Source: Winogradskyella schleiferi (GTDB taxonomy: Bacteria; Bacteroidota; Bacteroidia; Flavobacteriales; Flavobacteriaceae). From it: 64,000 nt of DNA. The stretch covers positions 4,132,001 through 4,196,000 of the forward strand of contig NZ_CP053351.1 in assembly GCF_013394655.1 (NCBI RefSeq), given 5' to 3'. The position numbers and the translations under genes are program-made. The notes beneath the pieces were generated by a model. That model ran no database searches, was not told the DNA's origin, and saw only the letters and a program-made list of their open reading frames with translations. Position 1 is the first letter of the stretch, and each line of letters begins with the position of its first letter. Positions 25,654-34,999 of the stretch are shown here, piece by piece.

Positions 25654-28146
25654 TTAGTTTACGGCTGCCTTCTTTTGCTTTAAGCTAAATTGATACTTCA
25701 TCTCTAAAGAAAATAGAGTGTTTATCACTGGCGATGCTACAAATTCCCTAACCTCTGCGTTCAATAAGTTGGTAAAACTAACTCCCATTGAAAATTGATC
25801 AGTCACGTTATAACCTGCATTTGCATCTACCGTAAAACCACCTAATTGTCCGTAATTCCATGTTCTTCCTATTTGTGCATTTTCAACAATTTCATTAACG
25901 CCATCGCCATCTAAATCTTGTGTTTCCGCAGCTACATTGATACCAGAGAAGAAATCATACTTTTGAACATACCTTCCGTAAATAGCGCCATAAAATTTTC
26001 CTTTATTATAGTGAAATCCAACACTCATCTTATGGTTTGGTGTATTAATTGGTAATTCGCTTTCTAAAACCTGCCCATCTAAATTTCCATCATTGGCAAG
26101 GTCATCTTTATCTAAATCACGTCCGAAATATGAATAGTTAACAGAGGTTCTGAAACTATCTGAGAAATAATAATTCAATCCGATATCAACACCATAAGTA
26201 TCAACGTGACCAAAGTTTAAATAGGTTAATATAAAAGCGCCTGTACTTCCCTCTACCACATCTCCAATTGGTTGATCACCAACTTGCGTTACAAAATTTC
26301 CGTTAGCTGCATCTGCAATGTTGCGTAATGGACTGATAAAGTTATCAGACTGATTGTAATACCCATTAACATCCACAAATAATTTATCAGTTAATTGGCC
26401 TTTGTAACCAATCTCGTAAGAATTAATGGTTTCTACATCTAATTTTTGAATTTTGGTGCCATCTGTTAAGGTAAACCCTTCGCCATTACCTAATACTAAC
26501 CCACCAAATAAATTCCCTTTAAGGTTTAAAATTGAAGGTACCGCAATTCCTTTACCATAAGTAATTCTAAATGTGCCGTTGTTAACTTTCTTTGTAATAG
26601 CCGCTTTTGGGATAAAATTAGAACCGTATAATTCGTGATTATCAAGTCGTCCTCCAAATAAAAATCCCCATCCAGAGTCGTCTAACTTGTATTCTAATTG
26701 TGTGTAGATTCCGGTTTGACCTATATCAATACCATCTTTATCTAAAAGATAAGTACCTTTAGAATCCGCCATATCCAATTGGTATTGTGCACCTACAGTT
26801 ACATAGAGTTTATTCCAATTATTATTGTACTGCGCCTCTGCATTAAAACGTTGTGAGTCATCCTTAAAAACCGCGCCACGTGGCAAGGCAATTCCGTCGC
26901 CTTGATTAGGACCCGTTTGAAGCCATTGTTCCGTAAACGAACGTTCACGCGCTACAGCTTCAGAAAACCCATTGTCTATAAACGACACGTAGTTTTGTGT
27001 TCTTTGGTTGATAGCATAAGTGTCTTCTGTTTTACTCCACGTATAGTAAGCGTTAGCAAAAAAGTGCTTGGACACAAACTTTAACTGTGCTACGTCAATA
27101 CTCCAATCTTTAATTTGGTTCCGACCAGCATTTGTAATTCCGATATTACTATTCAAACTATGACCATAATAACCAATAATCTCAGAGCTTTTAGTTGGTT
27201 TATAGAATAAAGAAGCACCATATTTTTGGGATTTGAAATCACGGTCCAAATCCAATTCCTTAAAGGCTCTATCTCCCACGTAAACACTATCTGTATAGTT
27301 GAATTCTTTACCTTCAGAATGTTCTAAATGAAACTTATAAGCAAATTTCTCGTTTATCGCTTCAGCATGTCTCAATCGCGTAGTAAATACACTTTGGTTA
27401 CCAACACCTAAAGCTAAAGTTGTACCTTCAGATTGTCTTGGATTTTTAGTAATGGTACTTACCAAACCATTGTGTGCGTTGGGACCGTAAAGTGTTCCGT
27501 TTGGCCCTAATAGGATTTCAACACGTGCTATATCATCTTTTGTAACGGTTGAAAACGAACCCATTGGTAAACCTGTGGCAATCAATGTGGATAATCTATC
27601 GTCAGTAACCTGTAGGTTTTTTGCGTTAAAAGCCGAGTTAAAGCCTCTGATGTTAATGCCTGTTCCTAAAACACCACTTCTTACAAAGTCAACACCTTTT
27701 TGTCTTGCTGCCAATTCGCCAATATTAAAACTTGGAAATTCTGAAATATCCTTAGACGTTATTACATTGACTGTTGCTGGTACATCTGTAAGTTTTTGAG
27801 GTTGTTTGTTTGCGGTAATGACCACTTCATTTAAAAGACTATCAGATTCATTTAGAGATGTATTTAGCGTTGATGCGTTGTCAGCAGTTACCGTAACATT
27901 TTGAGTTGTGGTAGCAAAACCTACGTAAGAAATAGCCACATCATAAGTGCCTGCCGCCACATTATCGAGCTTAAATTTTCCGTCGTAATCGGTTACCGTT
28001 CCTTTGTCCAAAGCCTTAATATAAACGGTTGCTCCAGATAAAGGTGCGCCATTGGCTTCCGTTATTGTTCCCGATATACTACCACTATCTTGCGCAGCCA
28101 TAGTAAACGTACTAATGAGGGTTAGTAATAAAAGTAGTTTTTTCAT
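25654..28146 (-). CDS. TonB-dependent receptor with carboxypeptidase-like N-terminal domain
   Basis: An 830-aa outer-membrane receptor. The signal peptide ends FTMAAQ (about residue 19). A CarboxypepD_reg-type beta domain follows (GTITEANGAPLSGATVYIKALDKGTVTDYDGKFKLDNVAAGTYDVAISYVGF, about 26-80), then the plug (VPATVNVITSKDISEF...INIRGFNSAF...VEILLGPNGTLYGPNAHNGLVSTITK). The barrel ends LEMKYQFSLKQKK. It has no SusD partner. Its position between two hydrolase-containing gene sets suggests import of an ester oligomer or other hydrophobic ligand (inference). Confidence 0.93.
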   Translation of the reverse strand: MKKLLLLLTLISTFTMAAQDSGSISGTITEANGAPLSGATVYIKALDKGTVTDYDGKFKLDNVAAGTYDVAISYVGFATTTQNVTVTADNASTLNTSLNESDSLLNEVVITANKQPQKLTDVPATVNVITSKDISEFPSFNIGELAARQKGVDFVRSGVLGTGINIRGFNSAFNAKNLQVTDDRLSTLIATGLPMGSFSTVTKDDIARVEILLGPNGTLYGPNAHNGLVSTITKNPRQSEGTTLALGVGNQSVFTTRLRHAEAINEKFAYKFHLEHSEGKEFNYTDSVYVGDRAFKELDLDRDFKSQKYGASLFYKPTKSSEIIGYYGHSLNSNIGITNAGRNQIKDWSIDVAQLKFVSKHFFANAYYTWSKTEDTYAINQRTQNYVSFIDNGFSEAVARERSFTEQWLQTGPNQGDGIALPRGAVFKDDSQRFNAEAQYNNNWNKLYVTVGAQYQLDMADSKGTYLLDKDGIDIGQTGIYTQLEYKLDDSGWGFLFGGRLDNHELYGSNFIPKAAITKKVNNGTFRITYGKGIAVPSILNLKGNLFGGLVLGNGEGFTLTDGTKIQKLDVETINSYEIGYKGQLTDKLFVDVNGYYNQSDNFISPLRNIADAANGNFVTQVGDQPIGDVVEGSTGAFILTYLNFGHVDTYGVDIGLNYYFSDSFRTSVNYSYFGRDLDKDDLANDGNLDGQVLESELPINTPNHKMSVGFHYNKGKFYGAIYGRYVQKYDFFSGINVAAETQDLDGDGVNEIVENAQIGRTWNYGQLGGFTVDANAGYNVTDQFSMGVSFTNLLNAEVREFVASPVINTLFSLEMKYQFSLKQKKAAVN

Positions 28147-28315
28147 AATATAGACAATTGATTAAGTTAGATTATTTATTAGTTTGTAGGGCAATCTATC
28201 ATGAAATTGAAAATAAAGGCCATCAAAAGCATAAGCTTTTATGTGTGACTTATTATTTTTAAATGCGAAATATAAACGATTAATCGTTCGGAAACGTCAT
28301 TTTTACTAGGCCTAA

Positions 28316-29731
28316 TTAGATGTGTGACTTTAGCTCCAAAAAAGCTTCAGGTAAGTTGTTTGAAAGTGTATCAATGACTTTAATCATCAATTGTTTTTGG
28401 TTTTTTGTAGGTTGAATCGCTTTAAGTGGTGCTTTGATTTCATCCAAAAGACGACTCGAATTAATGTGACCTTCCATATAGCTCGACAATGAAATGCTCC
28501 AGGACACATTAGGCACATAATTATTCTGTTTTTGGCGTTCGCTTTCTTTTTCGATGAGGTTGAATTTTGAAGCCAACTTTAAAACGTCCTCATATTTTTC
28601 GAGGACAATCAACACATTGATATAAGAAGTAAAAAAATGGTGCCAACGATGGTTTAAGACTTCGTTTTTATAGGTTTTCAAAAAAGTTCTGGCCGTTGAT
28701 TCTGCAAGTTTGTGCTTATTAAGCTCGGATAACACACGCACTCGATAAGAACAGTAGCCTATTTTTTGATGATAGTTATGGGTTTCTTTATATAAATCAT
28801 GGTGCTGTTCCAATAACGAAAAAGCACTTTCGGGCTTGTTGTTTCGCAATAATATAGCCACCAAATTATTGAGATACATTAGCGCATCGTTATTGTTTTG
28901 CCGTATGGAAAGATAGCCGTAAAATTCAGCTTCCTCAAACTCATCTTGTTTGGAATGCAGCAAAACACGACTCGCATAATAATTGGACAAAATACGTTTA
29001 GAGTACATTTCGCCTTGGTTAAAGCAACAATCAATTTGGTCGAAAATGACTTTTAATTTATCGTTCTCATTGTAATTGGTGTACATAAAAGCAAGTAAAA
29101 TAAAAGCCTGATACCTGTTTTTTCCGTCTATGTTTTTGTCATTAAAAACGTCGAGCAACCATGTCTCTAAATGTTTGGTTTCGTTATCATTACGCGTGTA
29201 TTGATTAGTAATTTCACCTGTAGCAGCGTATAATTTATCTTTCACAATTATAGCTTGGTCATAATTGGTTTTGTAGGTTTTTATAAAATCGGCTACGGTT
29301 TGGTGGTCTTTATAGCGCATTCTAACCAAGAGGTAAGACTTATATTCTTTAGCAAGTTCGTATAAATTCTGAAAATTATATTCAATAGTGCGATAGGAAG
29401 AAATATAATGTAGAAACTCTTTTTCCTCATTTGACGCGATGGCATCCGTGAGTATTTTTTTGTTCAAGGCCATTATCCATTCAATGTTCGCATCGACATC
29501 TATGCTCGTCAGTTTTTTTTCAATCCAATTTTTTATATAGGAATATTTTCGTTTGTTAATCGTGGCATCAAAATCCACAGGATTGTTTTGAGACAAGGCA
29601 TTGATAATTACCAGCGCAATGATATGACGCTTTTCTATGTCTGTAAACTGATAACTGTTTTCCAGATATTTAGCTTCATTGGGTAAAATGGTTTTGCTAA
29701 ATTCCGTGAACTTTTTAAGCTTCGTTTTCAT
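28316..29731 (-). CDS. TPR-like helical protein of unknown function
   Basis: A 471-aa soluble, almost all-helical protein. From about residue 200 the text reads as degenerate TPR pairs (for example SKRILSNYYASRVLLHSKQDEFEEAEFYGYLSIRQ, then ALMYLNNLVAILLRNNKPESAFSLLEQHHDLYKE). No DNA-binding or catalytic motif was found and there is no signal peptide. Its start overlaps the secreted hydrolase gene stop by 4 bp, so it is the last gene of the transporter-ligase-hydrolase operon. It could be a regulatory or scaffold protein for this locus, though that is a guess. Confidence 0.65.
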   Translation of the reverse strand: MKTKLKKFTEFSKTILPNEAKYLENSYQFTDIEKRHIIALVIINALSQNNPVDFDATINKRKYSYIKNWIEKKLTSIDVDANIEWIMALNKKILTDAIASNEEKEFLHYISSYRTIEYNFQNLYELAKEYKSYLLVRMRYKDHQTVADFIKTYKTNYDQAIIVKDKLYAATGEITNQYTRNDNETKHLETWLLDVFNDKNIDGKNRYQAFILLAFMYTNYNENDKLKVIFDQIDCCFNQGEMYSKRILSNYYASRVLLHSKQDEFEEAEFYGYLSIRQNNNDALMYLNNLVAILLRNNKPESAFSLLEQHHDLYKETHNYHQKIGYCSYRVRVLSELNKHKLAESTARTFLKTYKNEVLNHRWHHFFTSYINVLIVLEKYEDVLKLASKFNLIEKESERQKQNNYVPNVSWSISLSSYMEGHINSSRLLDEIKAPLKAIQPTKNQKQLMIKVIDTLSNNLPEAFLELKSHI

Positions 29732-30672
29732 TCCGCATTGACGAATTGCTCAATGAGCCTGTTGACTTCCGCTGGCTTTTCATATTGTACAAAATGACCA
29801 GCATCTTTTACGTAGTTAAGCTTAACGGATTTAATATGTTCTGCTGCAACGTTTCCTATATCTTCAATACTCAATTTAGGGTTAAAAAAACGGTTTGGGA
29901 TCAATTGGTCCTTATCACCAAATAAAACCAAGGTCGGTTGTGAGATGGTTGCTAAATCCTTAAAAACAGGGTCGTCCAACATACCAGAAATACTCTTGAC
30001 AATCGCCTCACAATGCGCTTCAAAATCCGAAGCTTCTTTAATTTTCGTACGATCATCAATCATTTTTGAAACCGACTCCGGAACGGTATGAAAATTAAGC
30101 GCATAATTTTTCTCTATTTGCTCATCTGTGGTATTCTTAACCATTTCTGGTGTAAAATAAGCTTTCATCATCTTGGCATTGGCTTCTGTAAATTGCTCCA
30201 AGCCAGCTGGTGCGACCAAGATTAATTTTTCAATTTCCTTTGGATAGGTTGTTGCAAATTTTATACTTGCTTGTCCTCCCATGGAATGACCAATGAGAAT
30301 GATATTTTTTAGTGCTAGCTTTTCTATGAATTGGTGTAAAACTTTAGCGAAATATGAAGGTGTATAATCAGCTTCAGGTTTAGACGATTTTCCGTAGCCA
30401 GGTAAATCCAAGGCAATGCAAGTGTATTCGGCTTTTAAAGTGGCCATATTTTTAGACCAAGCATCAGAATTACTGCTTAAACCGTGCACAAACAACAATG
30501 TTTTTTCGCCAGTGCCTGCTTTAATATAGCTAATTTCCAAGCTATCCAAAGTGGTGCTATACGTCTGAAATTTATAATCTGAAAGTAATTCTTTCATTGG
30601 TTTTTTAGTGTTTTGCGAAAGTAAAGTGGTGTTAAAAAGTACAATTATCAGTACTATTCCGAATCGTTTCAT
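29728..30672 (-). CDS. Secreted alpha/beta-fold hydrolase
   Basis: A 314-aa hydrolase with an N-terminal signal peptide (MKRFGIVLIIVLFNTTLLSQ), so it acts in the periplasm or outside. HGLSSNSDAW (63-72), GHSMGG (128-133; nucleophile Ser130), GDKDQLIP (acid) and DAGHFVQYEKP (catalytic His) complete a normal triad. It overlaps the acyl-CoA ligase gene and the TPR-like gene by 4 bp each, showing tight coupling. A plausible role is depolymerising or de-esterifying the ligand before uptake by the sodium symporter. Confidence 0.87.
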   Translation of the reverse strand: MKRFGIVLIIVLFNTTLLSQNTKKPMKELLSDYKFQTYSTTLDSLEISYIKAGTGEKTLLFVHGLSSNSDAWSKNMATLKAEYTCIALDLPGYGKSSKPEADYTPSYFAKVLHQFIEKLALKNIILIGHSMGGQASIKFATTYPKEIEKLILVAPAGLEQFTEANAKMMKAYFTPEMVKNTTDEQIEKNYALNFHTVPESVSKMIDDRTKIKEASDFEAHCEAIVKSISGMLDDPVFKDLATISQPTLVLFGDKDQLIPNRFFNPKLSIEDIGNVAAEHIKSVKLNYVKDAGHFVQYEKPAEVNRLIEQFVNAE

Positions 30673-32174
30673 TCTTGGGATTTTATGGCGTTAAAATATT
30701 TATTGAGTTTTTTTCGCGATACTTTTCCTAAACTGGTAATCGGAATTTCGTCGAGAATAAAAATGTATTTTGGATGTTTAAAAGCCACCAAAGTTGTTTT
30801 TAATTCTTCACGGATTTCTGTTACTGAAAGGTTCTTGTTTGCTGAGGTTACAAAGGCTATGCCACATTCGCCCCATTTTTCGTCCTTCACACTTAAAACA
30901 ACAGCTTTTTTTATGGCTTTTATCTGTTCCAGTTGAGTTTCAATTTCCTGTGGATAGATATTTTCTCCACCCGAAATGTACATGTCGTTTTTTCGGCCTT
31001 TCATGTATAAAAAGCCTTCATCGTCACTATAGGCAAAATCGCCTGTAAACAACCAGCCTTTCTTGATTTTGTTGCTGGTTTCAACCGAATTGTTCCAATA
31101 ACCTGGTGTGACGATATCACCTTTTATACAAAGTTCTCCAACCTCGTTTGGTTTAACGCTTTCACCATCTTTATTCACGATTTTTATATCTAAATAAAAG
31201 TTGGGTTTACCAATGGAATTTGGTTTTAGCTCAGCCATTTTATGATGTAATGAGGTGATGCTTGGTCCAGCTTCAGTCAATCCATAACCTGGTCTTATGT
31301 AAATATTCTTCTCGTTTTTCCAAAAACTCACGAGTTCCGAAGGTACTTTTTCACCTCCAGAAATGATATAGCGTAACTTTTTAAGGTTAACGTCTTTAAA
31401 AACAGGTGTTTTTTGCATCATTAACAGCATGGTTGGCAATGCCATGAACAAGGTGGTTTTATTGAGTTCTAAAAGACATAATATTTTTTCGGCATCGAAT
31501 TTTTCGAGCATGCCAATATGTGCGCCTTTGTGCAATAATGGTGTTACAAAAACATTCCAACCAGAGGTGTGGTAAGGTGGTAAGGTGTTTACGGTGGAAT
31601 CCCTAAAGGTAATGCCGAGTTGCATGGATGTATTCAAGCTATTCCAAAACAACATTTTATTGGTGTAAACCACACCTTTTGGTGTGCCTGTGGTGCCAGA
31701 GGTATAGAAAATAAATAGCGGATTATCTTCTTTAATCTGAAAGGTTTTTGCATTATTACTTTGCGAATTTTGATAATAATCAGCCAATATTTCAAAAGAT
31801 GTAACTTTTAAATTCTGAATTGGTAGTTGTTCGGCTTTAGCTTTGTGGTTGTTATTATAGATGAATAAGCTTGGCGTACAATCGATAACGAGTTTTGAAA
31901 TTTCGTTGATGGATTGCCGATAATTTAAAGGCACCATAACCAATCCCATGCGTTGACATGCCACAAAAAGTGTCATGAATTCTAAACCATGGTCTGCTAA
32001 AACTGCAATGCGGTCGCCTTCTTCGAGATTGAGTGACGTAAATTTTTCGATTAACCGATTGGCATAGACATGCAAGTCGCTATACGTATAACTTTTGTTG
32101 GCGTCATACGAGGTTAACGCAATTTTATTGGGCGTGTAATCTGCCCATTTAGCTGTCCAATCTAGTCTGTCCAA
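30669..32174 (-). CDS. AMP-dependent acyl-CoA ligase
   Basis: A 501-aa ANL-superfamily enzyme that activates a carboxylic acid to its CoA thioester. The motifs are complete: phosphate loop FYTSGTTGTPKG (about 152-163), YGLTEAGPS (about 297-305), GWLFTGDFAYSDDEGFLYMKGRKNDMYISGGENIYPQEIE (about 367-407), and catalytic Lys in SLGKVSRKKL near the end. The substrate is not readable; hydroxybutyrate, acetoacetate or another short acid would suit the neighbours. The gene overlaps the transporter gene by 26 bp and the secreted hydrolase gene by 4 bp. Confidence 0.9.
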   Translation of the reverse strand: MDRLDWTAKWADYTPNKIALTSYDANKSYTYSDLHVYANRLIEKFTSLNLEEGDRIAVLADHGLEFMTLFVACQRMGLVMVPLNYRQSINEISKLVIDCTPSLFIYNNNHKAKAEQLPIQNLKVTSFEILADYYQNSQSNNAKTFQIKEDNPLFIFYTSGTTGTPKGVVYTNKMLFWNSLNTSMQLGITFRDSTVNTLPPYHTSGWNVFVTPLLHKGAHIGMLEKFDAEKILCLLELNKTTLFMALPTMLLMMQKTPVFKDVNLKKLRYIISGGEKVPSELVSFWKNEKNIYIRPGYGLTEAGPSITSLHHKMAELKPNSIGKPNFYLDIKIVNKDGESVKPNEVGELCIKGDIVTPGYWNNSVETSNKIKKGWLFTGDFAYSDDEGFLYMKGRKNDMYISGGENIYPQEIETQLEQIKAIKKAVVLSVKDEKWGECGIAFVTSANKNLSVTEIREELKTTLVAFKHPKYIFILDEIPITSLGKVSRKKLNKYFNAIKSQE

Positions 32175-33660
32175 TTCCTACTTTTTTTGAATCTATTTTA
32201 TAAATAATGTAACCTACAATTAACGATGTTATAATTCCGATGGCTGCCGAAACGCCTGGATTGTTTACGGGTTCTTGCATGTAAGGTGTCAATCTGCCGT
32301 AATAAATCCCGAAGTGAACTACGATGGCGGTAATACTCGCAATAAAAACCGACCGTATTGACACCTGGTTTAAAAAAGTACCAAACAATACAGGCACAAA
32401 GGCAGCAGCAAAATAGGCATAAACACCATTTTGGGCAAAAATGGCCACGCTAACGTCTGGGTTTTTTATCTGTTCCCAACTTAGTATAAAGCTCACGATT
32501 CCCAACACAATAATGACCATTTTATTGATGGTTATGGTCTTTTCGGTAAATTTATCTTTGAATAATGGGTTTATGATATCTGAGGTAATCGTAATGGATA
32601 AGGACTGTATTAAACTTTCTAAAGTGGATAATCCTGCGGAAATCAACCCAACAACAATGACCAGACCAACACCAACGGAAAATTTAGTGACAACGTAGGT
32701 TGGAATAATTTCATCCATTCTTAATTTTTCGCCATTAACCATAAAGTCTGGAAAACTGATTCGAGCATACAAGCCTACAACAACCACTAAAAAGAACACA
32801 ATCATAAAGGCAATGCCACTGAAAAGATAAGTGTTTATTTTACTGGAATCTTTTAAAAGTAGGGATTTTGTAATAATGTGTGGCTGACAAACAATGGCCA
32901 CACCAATTACGATTTGCGTAACAATAATTTCAAAATAATCCCGAAACAGGAAACTTTCTGGGTTTGTGGGATTTGTCAGATTTGGGTCAATGGTATTAAG
33001 TTTTTCAAAAAATCCAGTAATGCCATCTGCAAAATATTCCGAACCAGAACCAATTAATATCAGTGCCACAATGCACATTATGATGGCTTGAATCGTATTG
33101 GTGTACACCATGGAATTGGCACCACCAAACATCATATAGCCAAATACGAAAGCGGTAATTCCCATAAGGACGTAAAATGGGTCTGCATTAAGGGATTTTG
33201 AAATCACTTGCGTCAATCCAACATTGATCAGTACAATAAACGTGATGAGTAAAAGCGCAATAATCCCAAAGAAAAAGGCATACTTTTTACTTTGATAGCG
33301 TTTACCAATCCATTGCGCCATAGTCGTAGCTTTTACAGCATTTCCTTGTTTTACAAATCCTTTAGTAAAAACAATTAGCGAAATAAACGCCGCAATGGGT
33401 AACACAACTGCAAATGAAATGACACCAGAAATTCCGTAAAGCGCAATAAACCCTGGATTGATAATAAAAGTAGCGGCACTCGTCATGGAAGCCGCCAAGG
33501 ACAAACCAACCACCCAAGACGGAAAGCCAATATTGCCAACGGCATAATCGTTGATACTCGTGTTTTTACGAGCACCTCGTATGACGAAAAATAGGATGAC
33601 CGTAGCGTAAACCGCTAATAAAATCCACATATAAGTGACCAACTTGTCTGATGCTATCAT
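32149..33660 (-). CDS. Sodium:solute symporter (SSS family)
   Basis: An inner-membrane transporter of about 503 aa with some 13 predicted spans. The region GNIGFPSWVVGLSLAASMTSAATFIINPGF is typical of SSS proteins, where Ser/Thr near the unwound first helix bind Na+. I start at the ATG at 33660; a TTG at 33684 would add eight residues (MFLKTIFK). As first gene of the operon with an acyl-CoA ligase, it probably imports the carboxylic acid that the ligase activates. Confidence 0.88.
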   Translation of the reverse strand: MIASDKLVTYMWILLAVYATVILFFVIRGARKNTSINDYAVGNIGFPSWVVGLSLAASMTSAATFIINPGFIALYGISGVISFAVVLPIAAFISLIVFTKGFVKQGNAVKATTMAQWIGKRYQSKKYAFFFGIIALLLITFIVLINVGLTQVISKSLNADPFYVLMGITAFVFGYMMFGGANSMVYTNTIQAIIMCIVALILIGSGSEYFADGITGFFEKLNTIDPNLTNPTNPESFLFRDYFEIIVTQIVIGVAIVCQPHIITKSLLLKDSSKINTYLFSGIAFMIVFFLVVVVGLYARISFPDFMVNGEKLRMDEIIPTYVVTKFSVGVGLVIVVGLISAGLSTLESLIQSLSITITSDIINPLFKDKFTEKTITINKMVIIVLGIVSFILSWEQIKNPDVSVAIFAQNGVYAYFAAAFVPVLFGTFLNQVSIRSVFIASITAIVVHFGIYYGRLTPYMQEPVNNPGVSAAIGIITSLIVGYIIYKIDSKKVGIGQTRLDS

Positions 33661-33684
33661 TTTGAATATTGTCTTTAAAAACAA

Positions 33685-34047
33685 ATAACAAACTTTAAAT
33701 AATTTTAGGACTTTTTATTTTTGTTTCTAAAGGTGTGACTATTTAAAATTCATATCACATAAAACGTAATTGATCAAATATATGTATATAAATATTAGGT
33801 GTGACTTTTATTCAATGATAAAATTTAGATTTGAAGGTCGGTTCAATCTTTTTCAAGGGCATTAGGAAAAATAGTAAGAAATCAATGTGTTCTTATTTTG
33901 TTTTTTAGCACAATATTTTGCTGAAATTTTCTTTCAAAATTCATTCATTCGTTTAAGACTTATAGATCGAAAAGCGCAACGGCAAAAAAATCATTTTTAG
34001 TGGTTTAAAAGGATTTTAATTATCTTGTAAGAACTAAAATTTAGACC
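33685..34047. other. Regulatory intergenic region upstream of the symporter operon
   Basis: About 360 bp between divergent genes. It contains two copies of GTGTGACT at 33733-33740 and 33799-33806, 66 bp apart; the same 8-mer occurs upstream of the TonB receptor gene of this locus at 28243-28250. No ORF or RNA gene is seen. The motif may be an operator for the catabolic locus, but this is unproven. Confidence 0.4.
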
Positions 34048-34398
34048 ATGCGCAAAAAATGTCCAGAATGTGGCGATGTCATCATTGGTAGAATTGATAA
34101 AAAATACTGTAGTGATGGCTGCAGAAATGCGCAAAATAACCGTTTGAATAAAGATTCCAAAAACCTGGTCAGAAATACCAATAACCGATTAAGAAAAAAT
34201 TACAGAATACTAGAAGCACTCAATCCGAACAAAAAGATGAAATGTTCTCGAGCCAAACTCATAGAAAAAGGCTTCGATTTTAATTATTTTACAAGCATCT
34301 ACACCACAAAAGCGGGAACCGTTTACTATTTTGTTTACGACCAAGGTTATTTACCGCTCGAAGGCGAATACTATGCTTTGGTAAAACGCGATGACTAA
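34048..34398 (+). CDS. Small zinc-ribbon-like protein
   Basis: A 116-aa basic protein. The N-terminus has four cysteines in two pairs, Cys5/Cys8 (KCPECGD) and Cys21/Cys25 (YCSDGCRNAQNN), a likely zinc site similar to DUF2116-type ribbons. The middle is Lys/Arg/Asn-rich (NRLNKDSKNLVRNTNNRLRKNYRI) and the end is a short beta region (TKAGTVYYFVYDQGYLPLEGEYYALV). A nucleic-acid-related role is suggested by composition only. Its stop overlaps the convergent CBS gene by 4 bp. Confidence 0.65.
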   Translation: MRKKCPECGDVIIGRIDKKYCSDGCRNAQNNRLNKDSKNLVRNTNNRLRKNYRILEALNPNKKMKCSRAKLIEKGFDFNYFTSIYTTKAGTVYYFVYDQGYLPLEGEYYALVKRDD

Positions 34399-34880
34399 GA
34401 ACCGCCCTTAGTGGTACTGTTCCAATTCTCCCCTTTAAGTTCCAGAGCAGCTATCAGAATATCTTTTTGGCTAATTTGCCCAACCAATTTTCCGTTTTCA
34501 ACAATTGGGAAACGTCGTCTTTTGGACTGTAAAAACTTGTTGGCAGCATCAAAAACATCCAAGTTACCGTCAATAGTCTCTACGTTTATGGCCATACGTT
34601 TTTCAACATTGTCGTGCTCCAAAGGCATATTATAATAGCGACTTTCACTTAATTGTTTTAGGCAATCGCCTTCAGAAATAATGCCAACTAGTTCCTGCTT
34701 ATCATTAACCACAGGACCACCGGAAATTTTATGCTTTATCAAAGCTTCCACAACCTCTTGGACTGACTGATCAGGCCTAAATGTTATAAGATTAGTGGTC
34801 ATATAATCTCTCACTTTAAGTTGAGAAGAACCTGTCGTATTTTGCTGCCTTCGCGCTCCTTGAAAACTTTTAATTGCCAT
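34395..34880 (-). CDS. CBS-domain protein
   Basis: A 161-aa protein made of two CBS motifs: VRDYMTTNLITFRPDQSVQEVVEALIKHKISGGPVVNDKQELVGIISEGDCLKQL (about 23-78) and VEKRMAINVETIDGNLDVFDAANKFLQSKRRRFPIVENGKLVGQISQKDILIAAL (about 91-146). CBS pairs bind adenine nucleotides and act as energy sensors. There is no effector domain attached, so it probably works on a partner protein. It is a single gene. Confidence 0.9.
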   Translation of the reverse strand: MAIKSFQGARRQQNTTGSSQLKVRDYMTTNLITFRPDQSVQEVVEALIKHKISGGPVVNDKQELVGIISEGDCLKQLSESRYYNMPLEHDNVEKRMAINVETIDGNLDVFDAANKFLQSKRRRFPIVENGKLVGQISQKDILIAALELKGENWNSTTKGGS

Positions 34881-34969
34881 AACGATTAATTTTAGATTAG
34901 TGTGAATATTAAAGTTACTGAAAATTAATGATTTAAAAAAATCGAAAAAGAAAAGGATTTATAAATTGT

Positions 34970-34977
34970 ATTTTTGT
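34970..34977 (+). promoter_or_regulatory. -7 box upstream of the epimerase-like gene
   Basis: TATTTTTG fits TAnnTTTG, 22 bp before the TTG start at 35000. The -33 element is not evident. Confidence 0.4.
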
Positions 34978-34999
34978 CGTTAATATCTATACGTTTATC

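Noticed and set aside
30685..31048. Plus-strand ORFs opposite the acyl-CoA ligase gene
   Set aside because: They are shadow frames of a gene with complete ligase motifs.
24093..33684. Polysaccharide utilisation locus for the TonB receptor at 25654-28146
   Set aside because: There is no SusD, glycoside hydrolase, sulfatase or lyase; the neighbours are esterase-type hydrolases, a ligase and a hydroxybutyrate dehydrogenase.
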